A stretch of DNA of 64,000 nucleotides from Tragulus kanchil (lineage: Eukaryota > Chordata > Mammalia > Artiodactyla > Tragulidae): NCBI GenBank assembly GCA_022376925.1, contig JAIOJX010000004.1, positions 128,613,123 to 128,677,122 of the forward strand, written 5' to 3'. Each line of letters begins with the position of its first letter. The first letter of the stretch is position 1. Both the position numbers and the translations under genes were made by a program. A model generated the notes under the pieces. The model worked only from the letters and a program-made list of their open reading frames with translations, had not been told where the DNA came from and did no database searches. Positions 35,255-46,648 of this stretch are shown piece by piece.

Positions 35255-35454
35255 GGTGGTGTTAGTCGCTCAGTCATGTCCAACTCTTTGTGATCCCATA
35301 GACTGTAGCCCACCAGGCTCCTCTCTCCATGGAATTCTCCAGACAACACTACTCAACTGGGTTGCCATTTCCTTCTCTAAGGGATCTTTCCAGCCCAGGG
35401 ATTGAACCCGGGTATCCTGCATCACAGGCAGATTCTTTACGGCCTGAGCCACCA
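35255..35454 (-). mobile_element. Bov-tA SINE, antisense
   Basis: 'gttagtcgctcagtcatgtc', 'gactgtagcccaccaggctc', 'gggttgccatttccttctct', 'attgaacccgggtatcctgc', 'gcctgagccaccagg'. The 8-bp direct repeat 'ggggtgaa' flanks it at about 35247-35253 and 35455-35462. Confidence 0.93.
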
Positions 35455-35469
35455 GGGGTGAAAGGAAAA

Positions 35470-35665
35470 GGAATCAGACCTTTAACAGGCACCTACTATG
35501 TGCCAGGCACCGTGCCAAGTGCATTCTCAAATCTTCTTAATCTTCGTCACAGCCTTCTGAGGTCTTCTTCCCTTTTTAGAGATGAGGAAATTGAAACTAA
35601 GACAGGTTAGGTTACTTGCCAAACATTACATAACTGGTTGGCAGCCTGAGAGTCAAGTCCACATG
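35470..35665 (-). mobile_element. MIR SINE, antisense
   Basis: 'cacctactatgtgccaggca', 'ccttctgaggtcttcttccc', 'agagatgaggaaattgaaac', 'aggttacttgccaaacatta' follow the antisense MIR order over nearly its full length. Confidence 0.8.
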
Positions 35666-36239
35666 TATCGCACTCCCAAACGGAACTCTTTGTCCCCTAG
35701 TCAAGTGTGACAGTCCCTGGGAAAGGTGGCACGTGGGACCCTATCACCCTGTAGTGTGATAAAGTGATCCTACCCTTTCCTGAGAGAAAGTTTGCTTAAA
35801 AAGCCTAAAGGTTTAGATTCCCACTCAAGGGAAAGAAAGAGCACAGAAAATGCAGATGATGACCACAAAGATAGATGTCAGACACTTCCTGGTTTTTCTC
35901 AGCCTTGAGTCTCCCTCTCTGGTGGTCTTAACAGAGCAGGTGACGGGGGAGAAGGAAGTGTGAAGTACAGTATCTTTCTTCGAGTCTCATTTCTGAAAAG
36001 AGAATGCAAGATGGAAGTACTGCTAATGTCCCGGGAGAAGGAAGATGGGTCTTATTTTTAATTTAGAAGTAGCACAACTTAGGACAGAAAAGCAGAGCCT
36101 TTACCCAGGCCAGAGCAGGGTCTGCACAGCCCCCAGGCTGAGTGGGCCTAGAACTCTCGCTGCTGGGAGCTTTCCTCGAGCCTCTCTGCTCAGCTCCTTT
36201 CTTTTGGCTCCTGGGTTGTAAGGACTGGCTTTCTCCCTT

Positions 36240-36350
36240 CCAAGTTATGTGGCCTCAAGCGTGTGACTTGCCTTCTCTGTTTCTTTATTTCCAAATTGAA
36301 ACTCACAATGCCTACCTTACAGAATCACTGTAGTAAATGGTAACTAAGGC
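36240..36350 (+). mobile_element. MIR SINE fragment (copy 1)
   Basis: 'caagcgtgtgacttgccttc', 'tctgtttctttatttccaaa', 'aatgcctaccttacagaatc' follow the MIR core order. The second copy is at 37330-37440. Confidence 0.6.
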
Positions 36351-36425
36351 TGCCATATAATCTGCAGTCAGGATAGTAGAGGAATTTTGATCAGAAAGCT
36401 TTGGGGCCAGGTTGACCTTGTTTAT

Positions 36426-36632
36426 GCATGCTAAGTTTTAGCACATGTCTGACTCTTTGTGACCCCATGGGCTGTAGCCTGCCAGGTTCCCCCGTCTATG
36501 GGTTTCCCCACGCAAGAATACTGGAGTGGGTTGGCATGCCCTCCTCCAGAGGATCTTCCTGACCCAGCAATTGAACCTACAATTCTTATGCTTCCTGCAT
36601 TGGCAGACAGGTTCCTTACCACAAGTGCCATG
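36426..36632 (-). mobile_element. Bov-tA SINE, antisense (copy 1)
   Basis: 'catgctaagttttagcacat', 'gaccccatgggctgtagcct', 'aatactggagtgggttggca', 'gatcttcctgacccagcaat', 'cattggcagacaggttcctt'. Confidence 0.92.
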
Positions 36633-37329
36633 TCACCACCTAACTTGACCCTAGCCATTGACAAAACTTCCACCTGCTGCACTGTGTAAACTGAGCGTTG
36701 ATAAAAAAAGACTTTGGGCTCCACACCCCAAACTATCGTTTCCTTTATGTAAAATTATCGCACTCCCAAACGGAACTCTTTGTCCCCTAGTCAAGTGTGA
36801 CAGTCCCTGGGAAAGGTGGCACGTGGGACCCTATCACCCTGTAGTGTGATAAAGTGATCCTACCCTTTCCTGAGAGAAAGTTTGCTTAAAAAGCCTAAAG
36901 GTTTAGATTCCCACTCAAGGGAAAGAAAGAGCACAGAAAATGCAGATGATGACCACAAAGATAGATGTCAGACACTTCCTGGTTTTTCTCAGCCTTGAGT
37001 CTCCCTCTCTGGTGGTCTTAACAGAGCAGGTGACGGGGGAGAAGGAAGTGTGAAGTACAGTATCTTTCTTCGAGTCTCATTTCTGAAAAGAGAATGCAAG
37101 ATGGAAGTACTGCTAATGTCCCGGGAGAAGGAAGATGGGTCTTATTTTTAATTTAGAAGTAGCACAACTTAGGACAGAAAAGCAGAGCCTTTACCCAGGC
37201 CAGAGCAGGGTCTGCACAGCCCCCAGGCTGAGTGGGCCTAGAACTCTCGCTGCTGGGAGCTTTCCTCGAGCCTCTCTGCTCAGCTCCTTTCTTTTGGCTC
37301 CTGGGTTGTAAGGACTGGCTTTCTCCCTT

Positions 37330-37440
37330 CCAAGTTATGTGGCCTCAAGCGTGTGACTTGCCTTCTCTGTTTCTTTATTTCCAAATTGAAACTCACAATG
37401 CCTACCTTACAGAATCACTGTAGTAAATGGTAACTAAGGC
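37330..37440 (+). mobile_element. MIR SINE fragment (copy 2)
   Basis: Copy of 36240-36350 made by D12. Confidence 0.6.
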
Positions 37441-37515
37441 TGCCATATAATCTGCAGTCAGGATAGTAGAGGAATTTTGATCAGAAAGCTTTGGGGCCAG
37501 GTTGACCTTGTTTAT

Positions 37516-37722
37516 GCATGCTAAGTTTTAGCACATGTCTGACTCTTTGTGACCCCATGGGCTGTAGCCTGCCAGGTTCCCCCGTCTATGGGTTTCCCCA
37601 CGCAAGAATACTGGAGTGGGTTGGCATGCCCTCCTCCAGAGGATCTTCCTGACCCAGCAATTGAACCTACAATTCTTATGCTTCCTGCATTGGCAGACAG
37701 GTTCCTTACCACAAGTGCCATG
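37516..37722 (-). mobile_element. Bov-tA SINE, antisense (copy 2)
   Basis: Copy of 36426-36632 made by D12. Confidence 0.92.
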
Positions 37723-37853
37723 TCACCACCTAACTTGACCCTAGCCATTGACAAAACTTCCACCTGCTGCACTGTGTAAACTGAGCGTTGATAAAAAAAG
37801 ACTTTGGGCTCCACACCCCAAACTATCTCTTTATGTAAAATTATAGTCCTTTG

Positions 37854-37909
37854 GGCTCCCCAGGTGGCGCTGACACATCTGAAGCAACTTAGTATACATG
37901 CATGCATAT
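37854..37909 (+). mobile_element. Internally deleted Bov-tA SINE (~56 bp)
   Basis: The SINE head 'ggctccccaggtggcgct' runs directly into the SINE tail 'gacacatctgaagcaactta' with about 150 internal bases missing. It is flanked by the 7-bp direct repeat 'tcctttg' (37847-37853, 37910-37916), as for an inserted SINE. Confidence 0.75.
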
Positions 37910-37969
37910 TCCTTTGACAGTTGCCCCAAACATCCTTTTCTTAATTCTTTTGGTGGGTGATATGTTGAA

Positions 37970-38145
37970 CTGGTGGCTACCAACACTGATGCCTGGAATT
38001 GGAACTGTCTGGAGCTTTTAATACATGCTGGTACCTGGGTCCCACCCTAGATTTCCCAAATTAGAATCTCTGGGAGGGAACCAAGGCATTAAAAAAATAC
38101 TTGGAAAGTGAGGCTAAGTCACCAAAGTTGAGAACCTCTGCATTT
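37970..38145 (+). mobile_element. MER5A-like DNA transposon fragment
   Basis: 'ctggagcttttaatacatgc', 'ggtacctgggtcccacccta', 'aattagaatctctgggaggg' and the terminal 'aaagttgagaacctctgc' match the order of the non-autonomous hAT element MER5A. Confidence 0.7.
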
Positions 38146-38440
38146 AATTATTTTACTCCATTAGAATGTAAGCACCAGGAGACCAAAGAATACAGCATGG
38201 GGTCCTCAGAACTTACCTACAACTTCACTGTTGTTGTTACTGATTTTAAAAGATGTCAGTGACCCTAAATTCCACTTTAGCAAGAGTCAGAGATGAGGGA
38301 CAAGGGGCTAAAAGGCACAGAAAGGAGAAATATGCTCTAGGTAATTAGAGACGAACACGTCATACTGCTAAGAAAATCCAACTGCTTATCATTCCAACAA
38401 TATTTCTAACAGGAAAGGACAGATCTCTTGGAAAGAGGTA
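38146..38440. other. Unique stretch
   Basis: No recognised element. Faint L2-like text near 38150-38190 is not convincing. Confidence 0.35.
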
Positions 38441-38790
38441 CAGACACTACATTAGGATGGAAAAAAAATTTTCAGTCTTTTTTGTGGCTTCCATTTCCTG
38501 TTGAAATGGCCCATCTTCTCGTTAACTTTGAGCATATTTCCCTTCATACTGTTGAACATGTTTAAAATAGCTGTTTTCAGTGTTTGTCTGCTAACTCCAA
38601 AATCCAAGCTGCCTTAGGATTCCTTTCTCAAAAGGCAGGTCACATTTTCCATGTTCTTTCTATATCACGTAACTCTGTTCATATCTTTCTTATTGCGTGG
38701 TTAAGTTCTAGACGCTCCAAACTTAATGCCTTTGTTTTAGCAGCAATTAAGATGGTTGGATTAAAACTTCAAACTCTGTCTCTTAGATAG
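38441..38790 (-). mobile_element. Ancient L1-related fragment, antisense
   Basis: 'gtttaaaatagctgttttca', 'gtttgtctgctaactccaaa' and 'aaggcaggtcacattttcca' resemble a widely dispersed old LINE region in reverse. The family assignment is weak. Confidence 0.4.
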
Positions 38791-39364
38791 CACCACAAAT
38801 CTCAGTTCTTTTTTAGACCTTAATGGGCCTCTCAGTCTGCTCATGTAATAGCCAGAGATGTGAGCAGTTTACACTCAGAACTTAGAGCTCTCTCTCCTTT
38901 TCTGGCTCTTTCTAGGAATTTCTACTTTTTTTGTGGCTGTGGTTGCCCTGAATCCTCTGGTTTTACATGTCAACAAGATCAAGAGTTGCTTTCAAAGTTT
39001 TTGCCACCCTGGGGCATGTTATAGACTGAAACCAACCTTCCAGGAGAAAGAGGAGGTGGGAATTCATCCCACACTGTAGCCTTCTCAGTGCCTATCCAAA
39101 ACTCTGTCCCCAGAATCTACTTTTCCAGTGCCTTCAAGTGGTTGATTTTATTTGGTCTGTAGCTTATGGTTGCCTTGTTATAAGGGCTTAATTGTTTATA
39201 CTATAAACAGAACCAGTCTATACAAGTAAGTTTTCGACTTTGTTGTCATTGGGGAATTACTTCTTAATTACTTTGATTTCATTCCAATGTGTATTACATT
39301 TCCATTTTCATTCCTAACCTAACCTTCCTGCTCTATCTTTTTAAACTTAATTGAGCTTAACAAG

Positions 39365-39515
39365 GATTTTTTTCCTTCTATATTGCAGATATTTTCAAAG
39401 AACTGATTTGGGAATTCATTGATCCTCTTTTCTAATTTTCCCATTGTTTATTTCAGCTTAAATATTCATAATTCTAGGAGGGAATGCATAAGAAATAATT
39501 GTGTGTAAGATTCTG
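39365..39515 (-). mobile_element. L1 fragment, antisense (copy 1)
   Basis: 'attttcaaagaactgatttg', 'ggaattcattgatcctcttt' and 'gtttatttcagctt' recall antisense L1 ORF2. The second copy is at about 40450-40600. Confidence 0.5.
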
Positions 39516-39672
39516 AGCAGAAACAAGATCAAAAAGTAAGTTTTTCATCTTAATTCATCTGTGACCAAAAAGGTAGAGGGGTGCTTCAAAATACAGAGTA
39601 GAAGTAGGGAAAGGGAATCCTGTCTTCTTGGCGTTGGACCATTTTTTCGCATCTTAGAACAATTTCCTTGCC

Positions 39673-39695
39673 TTTTTTTTTTTTTTTTTTTTTTT
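39673..39695. repeat. Poly-T tract (copy 1)
   Basis: About 23 T's, possibly the reverse-strand A tail of a retroposed sequence. No body was recognised on its right side. Confidence 0.8.
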
Positions 39696-40995
39696 GAGGT
39701 CTGTAGTCATCGTGTTCTAAAAGGCCTCCTTAAAGGCCTTTGTTGAAGCACTGGTGGCAAGCACCTGAAATGATCCAGCCAAGTTCTGACATCAAATAGG
39801 AACAAGGACATAATCAATGAGACTGGAAGAATGGAAGTGTTTCTCCACGGGGCTAGAACTAAAGCATTTCCAAATGGAACCACATCTAAGAAACAGCCAA
39901 TGAAATTAATGGGCCTCTCAGTCTGCTCATGTAATAGCCAGAGATGTGAGCAGTTTACACTCAGAACTTAGAGCTCTCTCCTTTTCTGGCTCTTTCTAGG
40001 AATTTCTACTTTTTTTGTGGCTGTGGTTGCCCTGAATCCTCTGGTTTTACATGTCAACAAGATCAAGAGTTGCTTTCAAAGTTTTTGCCACCCTGGGGCA
40101 TGTTATAGACTGAAACCAACCTTCCAGGAGAAAGAGGAGGTGGGAATTCATCCCACACTGTAGCCTTCTCAGTGCCTATCCAAAACTCTGTCCCCAGAAT
40201 CTACTTTTCCAGTGCCTTCAAGTGGTTGATTTTATTTGGTCTGTAGCTTATGGTTGCCTTGTTATAAGGGCTTAATTGTTTATACTATAAACAGAACCAG
40301 TCTATACAAGTAAGTTTTCGACTTTGTTGTCATTGGGGAATTACTTCTTAATTACTTTGATTTCATTCCAATGTGTATTACATTTCCATTTTCATTCCTA
40401 ACCTAACCTTCCTGCTCTATCTTTTTAAACTTAATTGAGCTTAACAAGGATTTTTTTCCTTCTATATTGCAGATATTTTCAAAGAACTGATTTGGGAATT
40501 CATTGATCCTCTTTTCTAATTTTCCCATTGTTTATTTCAGCTTAAATATTCATAATTCTAGGAGGGAATGCATAAGAAATAATTGTGTGTAAGATTCTGA
40601 GCAGAAACAAGATCAAAAAGTAAGTTTTTCATCTTAATTCATCTGTGACCAAAAAGGTAGAGGGGTGCTTCAAAATACAGAGTAGAAGTAGGGAAAGGGA
40701 ATCCTGTCTTCTTGGCGTTGGACCATTTTTTCGCATCTTAGAACAATTTCCTTGCCTTTTTCTTTTTTTTTTTTTTTTTTTTGAGGTCTGTAGTCATCGT
40801 GTTCTAAAAGGCCTCCTTAAAGGCCTTTGTTGAAGCACTGGTGGCAAGCACCTGAAATGATCCAGCCAAGTTCTGACATCAAATAGGAACAAGGACATAA
40901 TCAATGAGACTGGAAGAATGGAAGTGTTTCTCCACGGGGCTAGAACTAAAGCATTTCCAAATGGAACCACATCTAAGAAACAGCCAATGAAATTA

Positions 40996-41476
40996 CATAT
41001 GTGGCAAAGACTCCTCCCCACGATGGAACTCTTCTCCAAGCTGGTAAGATACTGTCTTTTTTGTGTGACCACTTACAAAGCCTAGCTATTGTTAAGTTGT
41101 AGCCACGAAATGTCAAAGGGAATAAAATGTCAAAGCTTAGCTATAAGCATTAGTACTTACAGCTCCCGAAGACTCACACTCCCTAAACCTGGAAAGGATA
41201 ACATAGCAGGAGGAACAAGGGATCCCCAGATAGGTCATTAGTCCACTGACTGTTCCTGACAGCAAACACTTGGGCCTCTCTGCTTGAAGGAAGATGTACT
41301 CCCTCAACTCTGGCAAAAGTGATTTACTCATTCTTTTGGGGACATGACCTGGGTGTTCAAGACAGACTGTACAGGAAGCACAGAACAGTTGCCAAGACCT
41401 GCTCTAGGCTGTGCTCAAAGCACTTTATCCGGAAGGTGCAAAAAAAACCACTGTCCCTCCAAAAGAACCAATGGGT
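40996..41476. other. Unique stretch
   Basis: No element recognised. Confidence 0.35.
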
Positions 41477-41639
41477 GAAGGTACAAACTTTAGTCATTTG
41501 AGTCTGTGCTTTGCTTCCGAAGTTTGAAACCCTTTAAAAGTAAGGCTCATTGCCCTGAATAAATGATGCAAGTTGTCAACTAATAGTTTTGTTTGTAAGT
41601 CCTTTGTTTTTCTTTAATAAGGTTGCATAAACCAATGAG

Positions 41640-42155
41640 TTAGCTGCCTGGATTAATCACTATGGGAAATGGGAAATGAAAATATTTCCTGCCATATCAG
41701 TGGGAAAGAAATGTTACAGCCATCAGCAATTTCTTGACCTCCAAAGGTGAATAAAGGCTCCCAAAATGGAACACAGTGCCTGTGACCTAGCTTGATGCCG
41801 TCACCCCCCACAGTGACTGCTCAGGACCTGGGCGAATGCAAGAAGCAACCATCTGCCACTGCATAAGGGGATCCAGGAACAGGACTGGCCAAAATGGCCG
41901 AGGTGCCTATGAAGGGAATGAATTCAGCGAGCCCAGAGCCTTGCGTTGTCCCATACATAGAATGCTAAATTCTTTAGCTTAATACCTGATCTTTGACTTT
42001 TAGACTGCCTGCTCCCTTTGTTACAAACTTGGATATAGCCTGGTCTCCCCTTCCACTCTCCTTGGATCAGTTTTCTCAGAGCTACTGAGATGCTATTTCC
42101 TGGGTTGAGTTTTAAACATTCCAACCAAATAAAATAACTACTTTCAGGTTGTAAC
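41640..42155 (+). mobile_element. Solitary endogenous-retrovirus-like LTR (copy 1)
   Basis: The right part has the layout of a ruminant ERV LTR: 'tttgacttttagactgcctg', 'gctccctttgttacaaactt', pyrimidine-rich 'ctggtctccccttccactct', 'ctactgagatgctatttcct' and a polyadenylation signal at 42128-42133. No gag, pol or env sequence is seen nearby. The exact ends (TG...CA) and family are not fixed. Confidence 0.5.
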
Positions 42156-42458
42156 TACTTTTTAGACAGAATAGAAACAATCTTTGTAAATGCAAACTGG
42201 CTTTTTGTATACACTGTTGGAATTTGTTTCATTGTTTGACATCAAATGATGACGTAAAATTCAACAGTGAATATTTTGCCAAGTTCAGTGAAAAGTGCAC
42301 GGTATGTTACAGGCTAACACATTGATTGACCTGATTTATGCAGAATTAATCAGCTATTCAGAAGGTATCACTTTAGTATGCTTCACATTGATACTGGCAG
42401 CCCAGTTCACAGATGGACTTGAGGGACCATCAGGTTTGAAACACATACATGGAGTTGG

Positions 42459-42557
42459 GGCTTCCCAGGTGGCGCTAGTGGTAAAGAACCCGGCTGCCAA
42501 TGCAGGGGGACTTAAGTGATACAGTTTCCATCCCTGGGTCAGGAAAATGCCCTGGAG
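42459..42557 (+). mobile_element. Bov-tA SINE, truncated by the D14 joint
   Basis: Head 'ggcttcccaggtggcgctag', then 'taaagaacccggctgccaat' and 'ccatccctgggtcaggaaaa'. It stops at 'ccctggag', where the next unit begins. The complete form is at 43540-43755. Confidence 0.9.
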
Positions 42558-42720
42558 GAAGGTACAAACTTTAGTCATTTGAGTCTGTGCTTTGCTTCCG
42601 AAGTTTGAAACCCTTTAAAAGTAAGGCTCATTGCCCTGAATAAATGATGCAAGTTGTCAACTAATAGTTTTGTTTGTAAGTCCTTTGTTTTTCTTTAATA
42701 AGGTTGCATAAACCAATGAG

Positions 42721-43236
42721 TTAGCTGCCTGGATTAATCACTATGGGAAATGGGAAATGAAAATATTTCCTGCCATATCAGTGGGAAAGAAATGTTACAG
42801 CCATCAGCAATTTCTTGACCTCCAAAGGTGAATAAAGGCTCCCAAAATGGAACACAGTGCCTGTGACCTAGCTTGATGCCGTCACCCCCCACAGTGACTG
42901 CTCAGGACCTGGGCGAATGCAAGAAGCAACCATCTGCCACTGCATAAGGGGATCCAGGAACAGGACTGGCCAAAATGGCCGAGGTGCCTATGAAGGGAAT
43001 GAATTCAGCGAGCCCAGAGCCTTGCGTTGTCCCATACATAGAATGCTAAATTCTTTAGCTTAATACCTGATCTTTGACTTTTAGACTGCCTGCTCCCTTT
43101 GTTACAAACTTGGATATAGCCTGGTCTCCCCTTCCACTCTCCTTGGATCAGTTTTCTCAGAGCTACTGAGATGCTATTTCCTGGGTTGAGTTTTAAACAT
43201 TCCAACCAAATAAAATAACTACTTTCAGGTTGTAAC
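42721..43236 (+). mobile_element. LTR-like element (copy 2)
   Basis: Copy of 41640-42155 made by D14. Confidence 0.5.
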
Positions 43237-43539
43237 TACTTTTTAGACAGAATAGAAACAATCTTTGTAAATGCAAACTGGCTTTTTGTATACACTGTTG
43301 GAATTTGTTTCATTGTTTGACATCAAATGATGACGTAAAATTCAACAGTGAATATTTTGCCAAGTTCAGTGAAAAGTGCACGGTATGTTACAGGCTAACA
43401 CATTGATTGACCTGATTTATGCAGAATTAATCAGCTATTCAGAAGGTATCACTTTAGTATGCTTCACATTGATACTGGCAGCCCAGTTCACAGATGGACT
43501 TGAGGGACCATCAGGTTTGAAACACATACATGGAGTTGG

Positions 43540-43755
43540 GGCTTCCCAGGTGGCGCTAGTGGTAAAGAACCCGGCTGCCAATGCAGGGGGACTTAAGTGA
43601 TACAGTTTCCATCCCTGGGTCAGGAAAATGCCCTGGAGGAAGGTACGACTCCGGTATTCTTGCCTAGAGAAGTCCATGGACAGAGGAACCTTGTGGGCAA
43701 CAGTCCGTAGGGTCACAAAGAGTAGGACACAACTGAAGCGACCTTAGCACAGCGC
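43540..43755 (+). mobile_element. Bov-tA SINE (complete copy)
   Basis: Full head-to-tail element ending 'aggacacaactgaagcgacc' then 'ttagcacagcgcaca'. Confidence 0.93.
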
Positions 43756-44110
43756 ACATATGGAGTTTAACAAATTTATTTTCCAAATGCAACACCTGTC
43801 TAATTAAATTTTTCACTCAACCTTGTATACTTGACAACTGAAATGACCATAACATGAGAGCAATAATGGGTCAAACTTTACTAAGTAAAGTACTGTTTTG
43901 GTGTGGGAGTTGTCATGAGGCTATGATGAAGTGACTTAACTCATTAGGATACTAAAGATTTTTTTCATTTAATGGATTGAGTATCCATTAGAATGAGTTT
44001 GTTCATCCACTTACATTAAAGAGCATTTAAATGCAACAGATATAATGTGAGGTGACTTATGATATTAATGAACAGAAAGTGCTTTTGGATTATTTTTTAA
44101 GAAATAATTC
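43756..44110. other. Unique AT-rich stretch
   Basis: No recognised element. Repeated at about 44849-45203. Confidence 0.35.
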
Positions 44111-44111
44111 T

Positions 44112-44370
44112 TATTGCAGGGGATGGGAGGGATGGGATAAATTAGGAGTTTGAAATTAATGTATACGCACTACTCTATATAAAATCGAAAATCAACAAGG
44201 ACCTACTGTATAGTATGGGAAACTGTATTTAATGTTTTATAATAACCTATAAGGGAAAAGAATCTGAAAAAAATAGATGTATATGTATGTATAACTGAAT
44301 CATCTTTCTGTACACCTGAAACTAACACAACACTGTATATAAACTATACTTCAATAAAGAAAAAATGTAA
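44112..44370 (+). mobile_element. L1 3' UTR end (copy 1)
   Basis: 'ggagtttgaaattaatgtat', 'caacaaggacctactgtata', 'gtacacctgaaactaacaca', 'actatacttcaataaagaaa' is the classic end of artiodactyl L1 3' UTRs, with an A-rich tail. Confidence 0.85.
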
Positions 44371-44631
44371 GGTTTGTGCTTTCTTCCATTTTTTTATTGC
44401 CCACAGAATTTATCAAAAAGCCTTGGTGGGGGTATCAACAGTGAATATTTTGCCAAGTTCAGTGAAAAGTGCACGGTATGTTACAGGCTAACACATTGAT
44501 TGACCTGATTTATGCAGAATTAATCAGCTATTCAGAAGGTATCACTTTAGTATGCTTCACATTGATACTGGCAGCCCAGTTCACAGATGGACTTGAGGGA
44601 CCATCAGGTTTGAAACACATACATGGAGTTG

Positions 44632-44848
44632 GGGCTTCCCAGGTGGCGCTAGTGGTAAAGAACCCGGCTGCCAATGCAGGGGGACTTAAGTGATACAGTT
44701 TCCATCCCTGGGTCAGGAAAATGCCCTGGAGGAAGGTACGACTCCGGTATTCTTGCCTAGAGAAGTCCATGGACAGAGGAACCTTGTGGGCAACAGTCCG
44801 TAGGGTCACAAAGAGTAGGACACAACTGAAGCGACCTTAGCACAGCGC
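44632..44848 (+). mobile_element. Bov-tA SINE (third copy)
   Basis: Same element as 43540-43755, multiplied by D15. Confidence 0.93.
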
Positions 44849-45204
44849 ACATATGGAGTTTAACAAATTTATTTTCCAAATGCAACACCTGTCTAATTAA
44901 ATTTTTCACTCAACCTTGTATACTTGACAACTGAAATGACCATAACATGAGAGCAATAATGGGTCAAACTTTACTAAGTAAAGTACTGTTTTGGTGTGGG
45001 AGTTGTCATGAGGCTATGATGAAGTGACTTAACTCATTAGGATACTAAAGATTTTTTTCATTTAATGGATTGAGTATCCATTAGAATGAGTTTGTTCATC
45101 CACTTACATTAAAGAGCATTTAAATGCAACAGATATAATGTGAGGTGACTTATGATATTAATGAACAGAAAGTGCTTTTGGATTATTTTTTAAGAAATAA
45201 TTCT

Positions 45205-45463
45205 TATTGCAGGGGATGGGAGGGATGGGATAAATTAGGAGTTTGAAATTAATGTATACGCACTACTCTATATAAAATCGAAAATCAACAAGGACCTACT
45301 GTATAGTATGGGAAACTGTATTTAATGTTTTATAATAACCTATAAGGGAAAAGAATCTGAAAAAAATAGATGTATATGTATGTATAACTGAATCATCTTT
45401 CTGTACACCTGAAACTAACACAACACTGTATATAAACTATACTTCAATAAAGAAAAAATGTAA
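45205..45463 (+). mobile_element. L1 3' UTR end (copy 2)
   Basis: Copy of 44112-44370. A third partial copy is at 46515-46593. Confidence 0.85.
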
Positions 45464-45519
45464 GGTTTGTGCTTTCTTCCATTTTTTTATTGCCCACAGA
45501 ATTTATCAAAAAGCCTTGG

Positions 45520-46503
45520 TGTTCTTTAATTGTTAAGTCATATCCAACTCTTTGAGACCCCATGAACTGCAGCATGTCAGGCTTTCCTGTCTTTCACCAT
45601 CTTCCAGAGCTTGCTCAAACTTATGTCCACTGAGTCAGTGATGCCAGCCAACCATCTCATCCTCTGTCAACCTCTTCTCTTTCTGTCCTCAACCTTTCTC
45701 CAAATCAGGGTCTTTTCAATGAGTCAGCTCTTCACATCAGGTGGGCAAAGTATTGTAGCATCAGCTTCAGCATCAGTCTTTTAAATGAATATTCAGCATT
45801 GGTTTCCTTTAGGATTGACTGGTTTTGTCTCCTTACTGTCCAAGGGACTCTCAAGAATTTTCTCCAGCACCACATTTTGAAAGCATAAATTCTTCAGCAC
45901 TCAGCCTTCTTTATGGTCCAACTCTCACATCCATACATGATTATTGGAAAAACCATAGTTTTGACTGGACAGACCTTTGTCAGCCAAGTGATGCCTCTGC
46001 TTTTGAATACACGAAGTTTGTCATAGCTTTCCTCCCAAAGAGTAAGTGTCTTAAAATTTCATGGCTACAGTCATCATCTGCAGTGATTTTGGAGACCAGG
46101 AAAATATGTCACTGCTTTGACTTTTCCCCCAGCTATTTGTTGTGAACTGATGGGACTGGATGCCATGATCTTAGTCTTTTGAATGTTGAGTTTTAAGCCA
46201 GCTTTTTTACTCTCCTCTTTCACCTTTGTCAGGAGGCTCTTTAGTTCCTCTTTGCTTTCTACAATTAGAGTGGTATCATCTGCATGTCTGAGGTTGTTGA
46301 TATTTTCCTAGCAATCTTGCTTCTAGCTTGTGAGTCATCCAGTCCAGCATTTCGCATGATGGACTCTGCATATAAGGTAAATGCAAGGTGACAATATATA
46401 GCCTTGACGTACTCCTTTCCCAATTTTGAACCAGTCAGTTGTTCCATGTCTGGTTCTAACTGTTGTTTCTTGACCTGCATACAGGTTTCTTAGGAGACAC
46501 GTA
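45520..46503 (-). mobile_element. BovB (RTE) LINE, antisense (copy 1, cut)
   Basis: Antisense BovB 3' half: 'gagtcagtgatgccagccaa', 'ccatctcatcctctgtcaac', 'ccaagggactctcaagaatt', 'ccaactctcacatccataca', 'gggactggatgccatgatct', 'gacaatatatagccttgacg'. It ends at the D16 joint. Confidence 0.93.
46265..46480 (-). pseudogene. BovB reverse transcriptase remnant
   Basis: Minus-strand frame matching the middle of the BovB RT, with the R-N-A-G-L-D segment. The catalytic A-D-D codons (H-A-D-D, with His where Tyr is usual) at 46275-46286 lie in another frame than the upstream part, so there is a frameshift near 46300-46320. Non-functional. Confidence 0.85.
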
Positions 46504-46514
46504 CTAGTAAAAAA

Positions 46515-46593
46515 AACTGAATCATCTTTCTGTACACCTGAAACTAACACAACACTGTATATAAACTATACTTCAATAAAGAAAAAATGTAAG
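46515..46593 (+). mobile_element. L1 3' terminus (third partial copy)
   Basis: The last about 75 bases of the L1 3' UTR seen at 44112-44370, starting at the D16 joint. Confidence 0.85.
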
Positions 46594-46648
46594 GTTTGTG
46601 CTTTCTTCCATTTTTTTATTGCCCACAGAATTTATCAAAAAGCCTTGG

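Larger units (their letters stand above)
35666..37844. repeat. Tandem ~1.09-kb duplication D12
   Basis: Copy 1 is 35666-36755 and copy 2 is 36756-37844, offset 1090, with no filler. The differences I saw are at the very end ('actatcgtttcctttatg' versus 'actatctctttatg'). Confidence 0.97.
38820..40995. repeat. Tandem ~1.08-kb duplication D13
   Basis: Copy 1 is 38820-39905 and copy 2 is 39906-40995, abutting at 'ttaatgggcctctcag'. Differences are 'ctctctctcc' versus 'ctctctcc' and the poly-T tract (39673-39695 versus about 40757-40782 with an inserted C). Confidence 0.97.
41477..43646. repeat. Tandem ~1.08-kb duplication D14
   Basis: Copy 1 is 41477-42557 and copy 2 is 42558-43646, offset 1081. 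The joint falls inside a Bov-tA at 'gaaggtac', so the first SINE copy is cut short. Confidence 0.97.
43342..45521. repeat. Tandem ~1.09-kb duplication D15
   Basis: Copy 1 is 43342-44428 and copy 2 is 44435-45521, offset 1093, with about 6 bases between. The first about 300 bases also occur from 42262, giving three copies. Confidence 0.97.

Noticed and set aside
39673..39695. Poly-T as the tail of a processed pseudogene
   Set aside because: No cDNA-like body or target-site duplication could be recognised on the adjoining side.
42295..42519. 74-codon frame repeated three times
   Set aside because: Its second half is the Bov-tA SINE, and its repetition follows D14 and D15.
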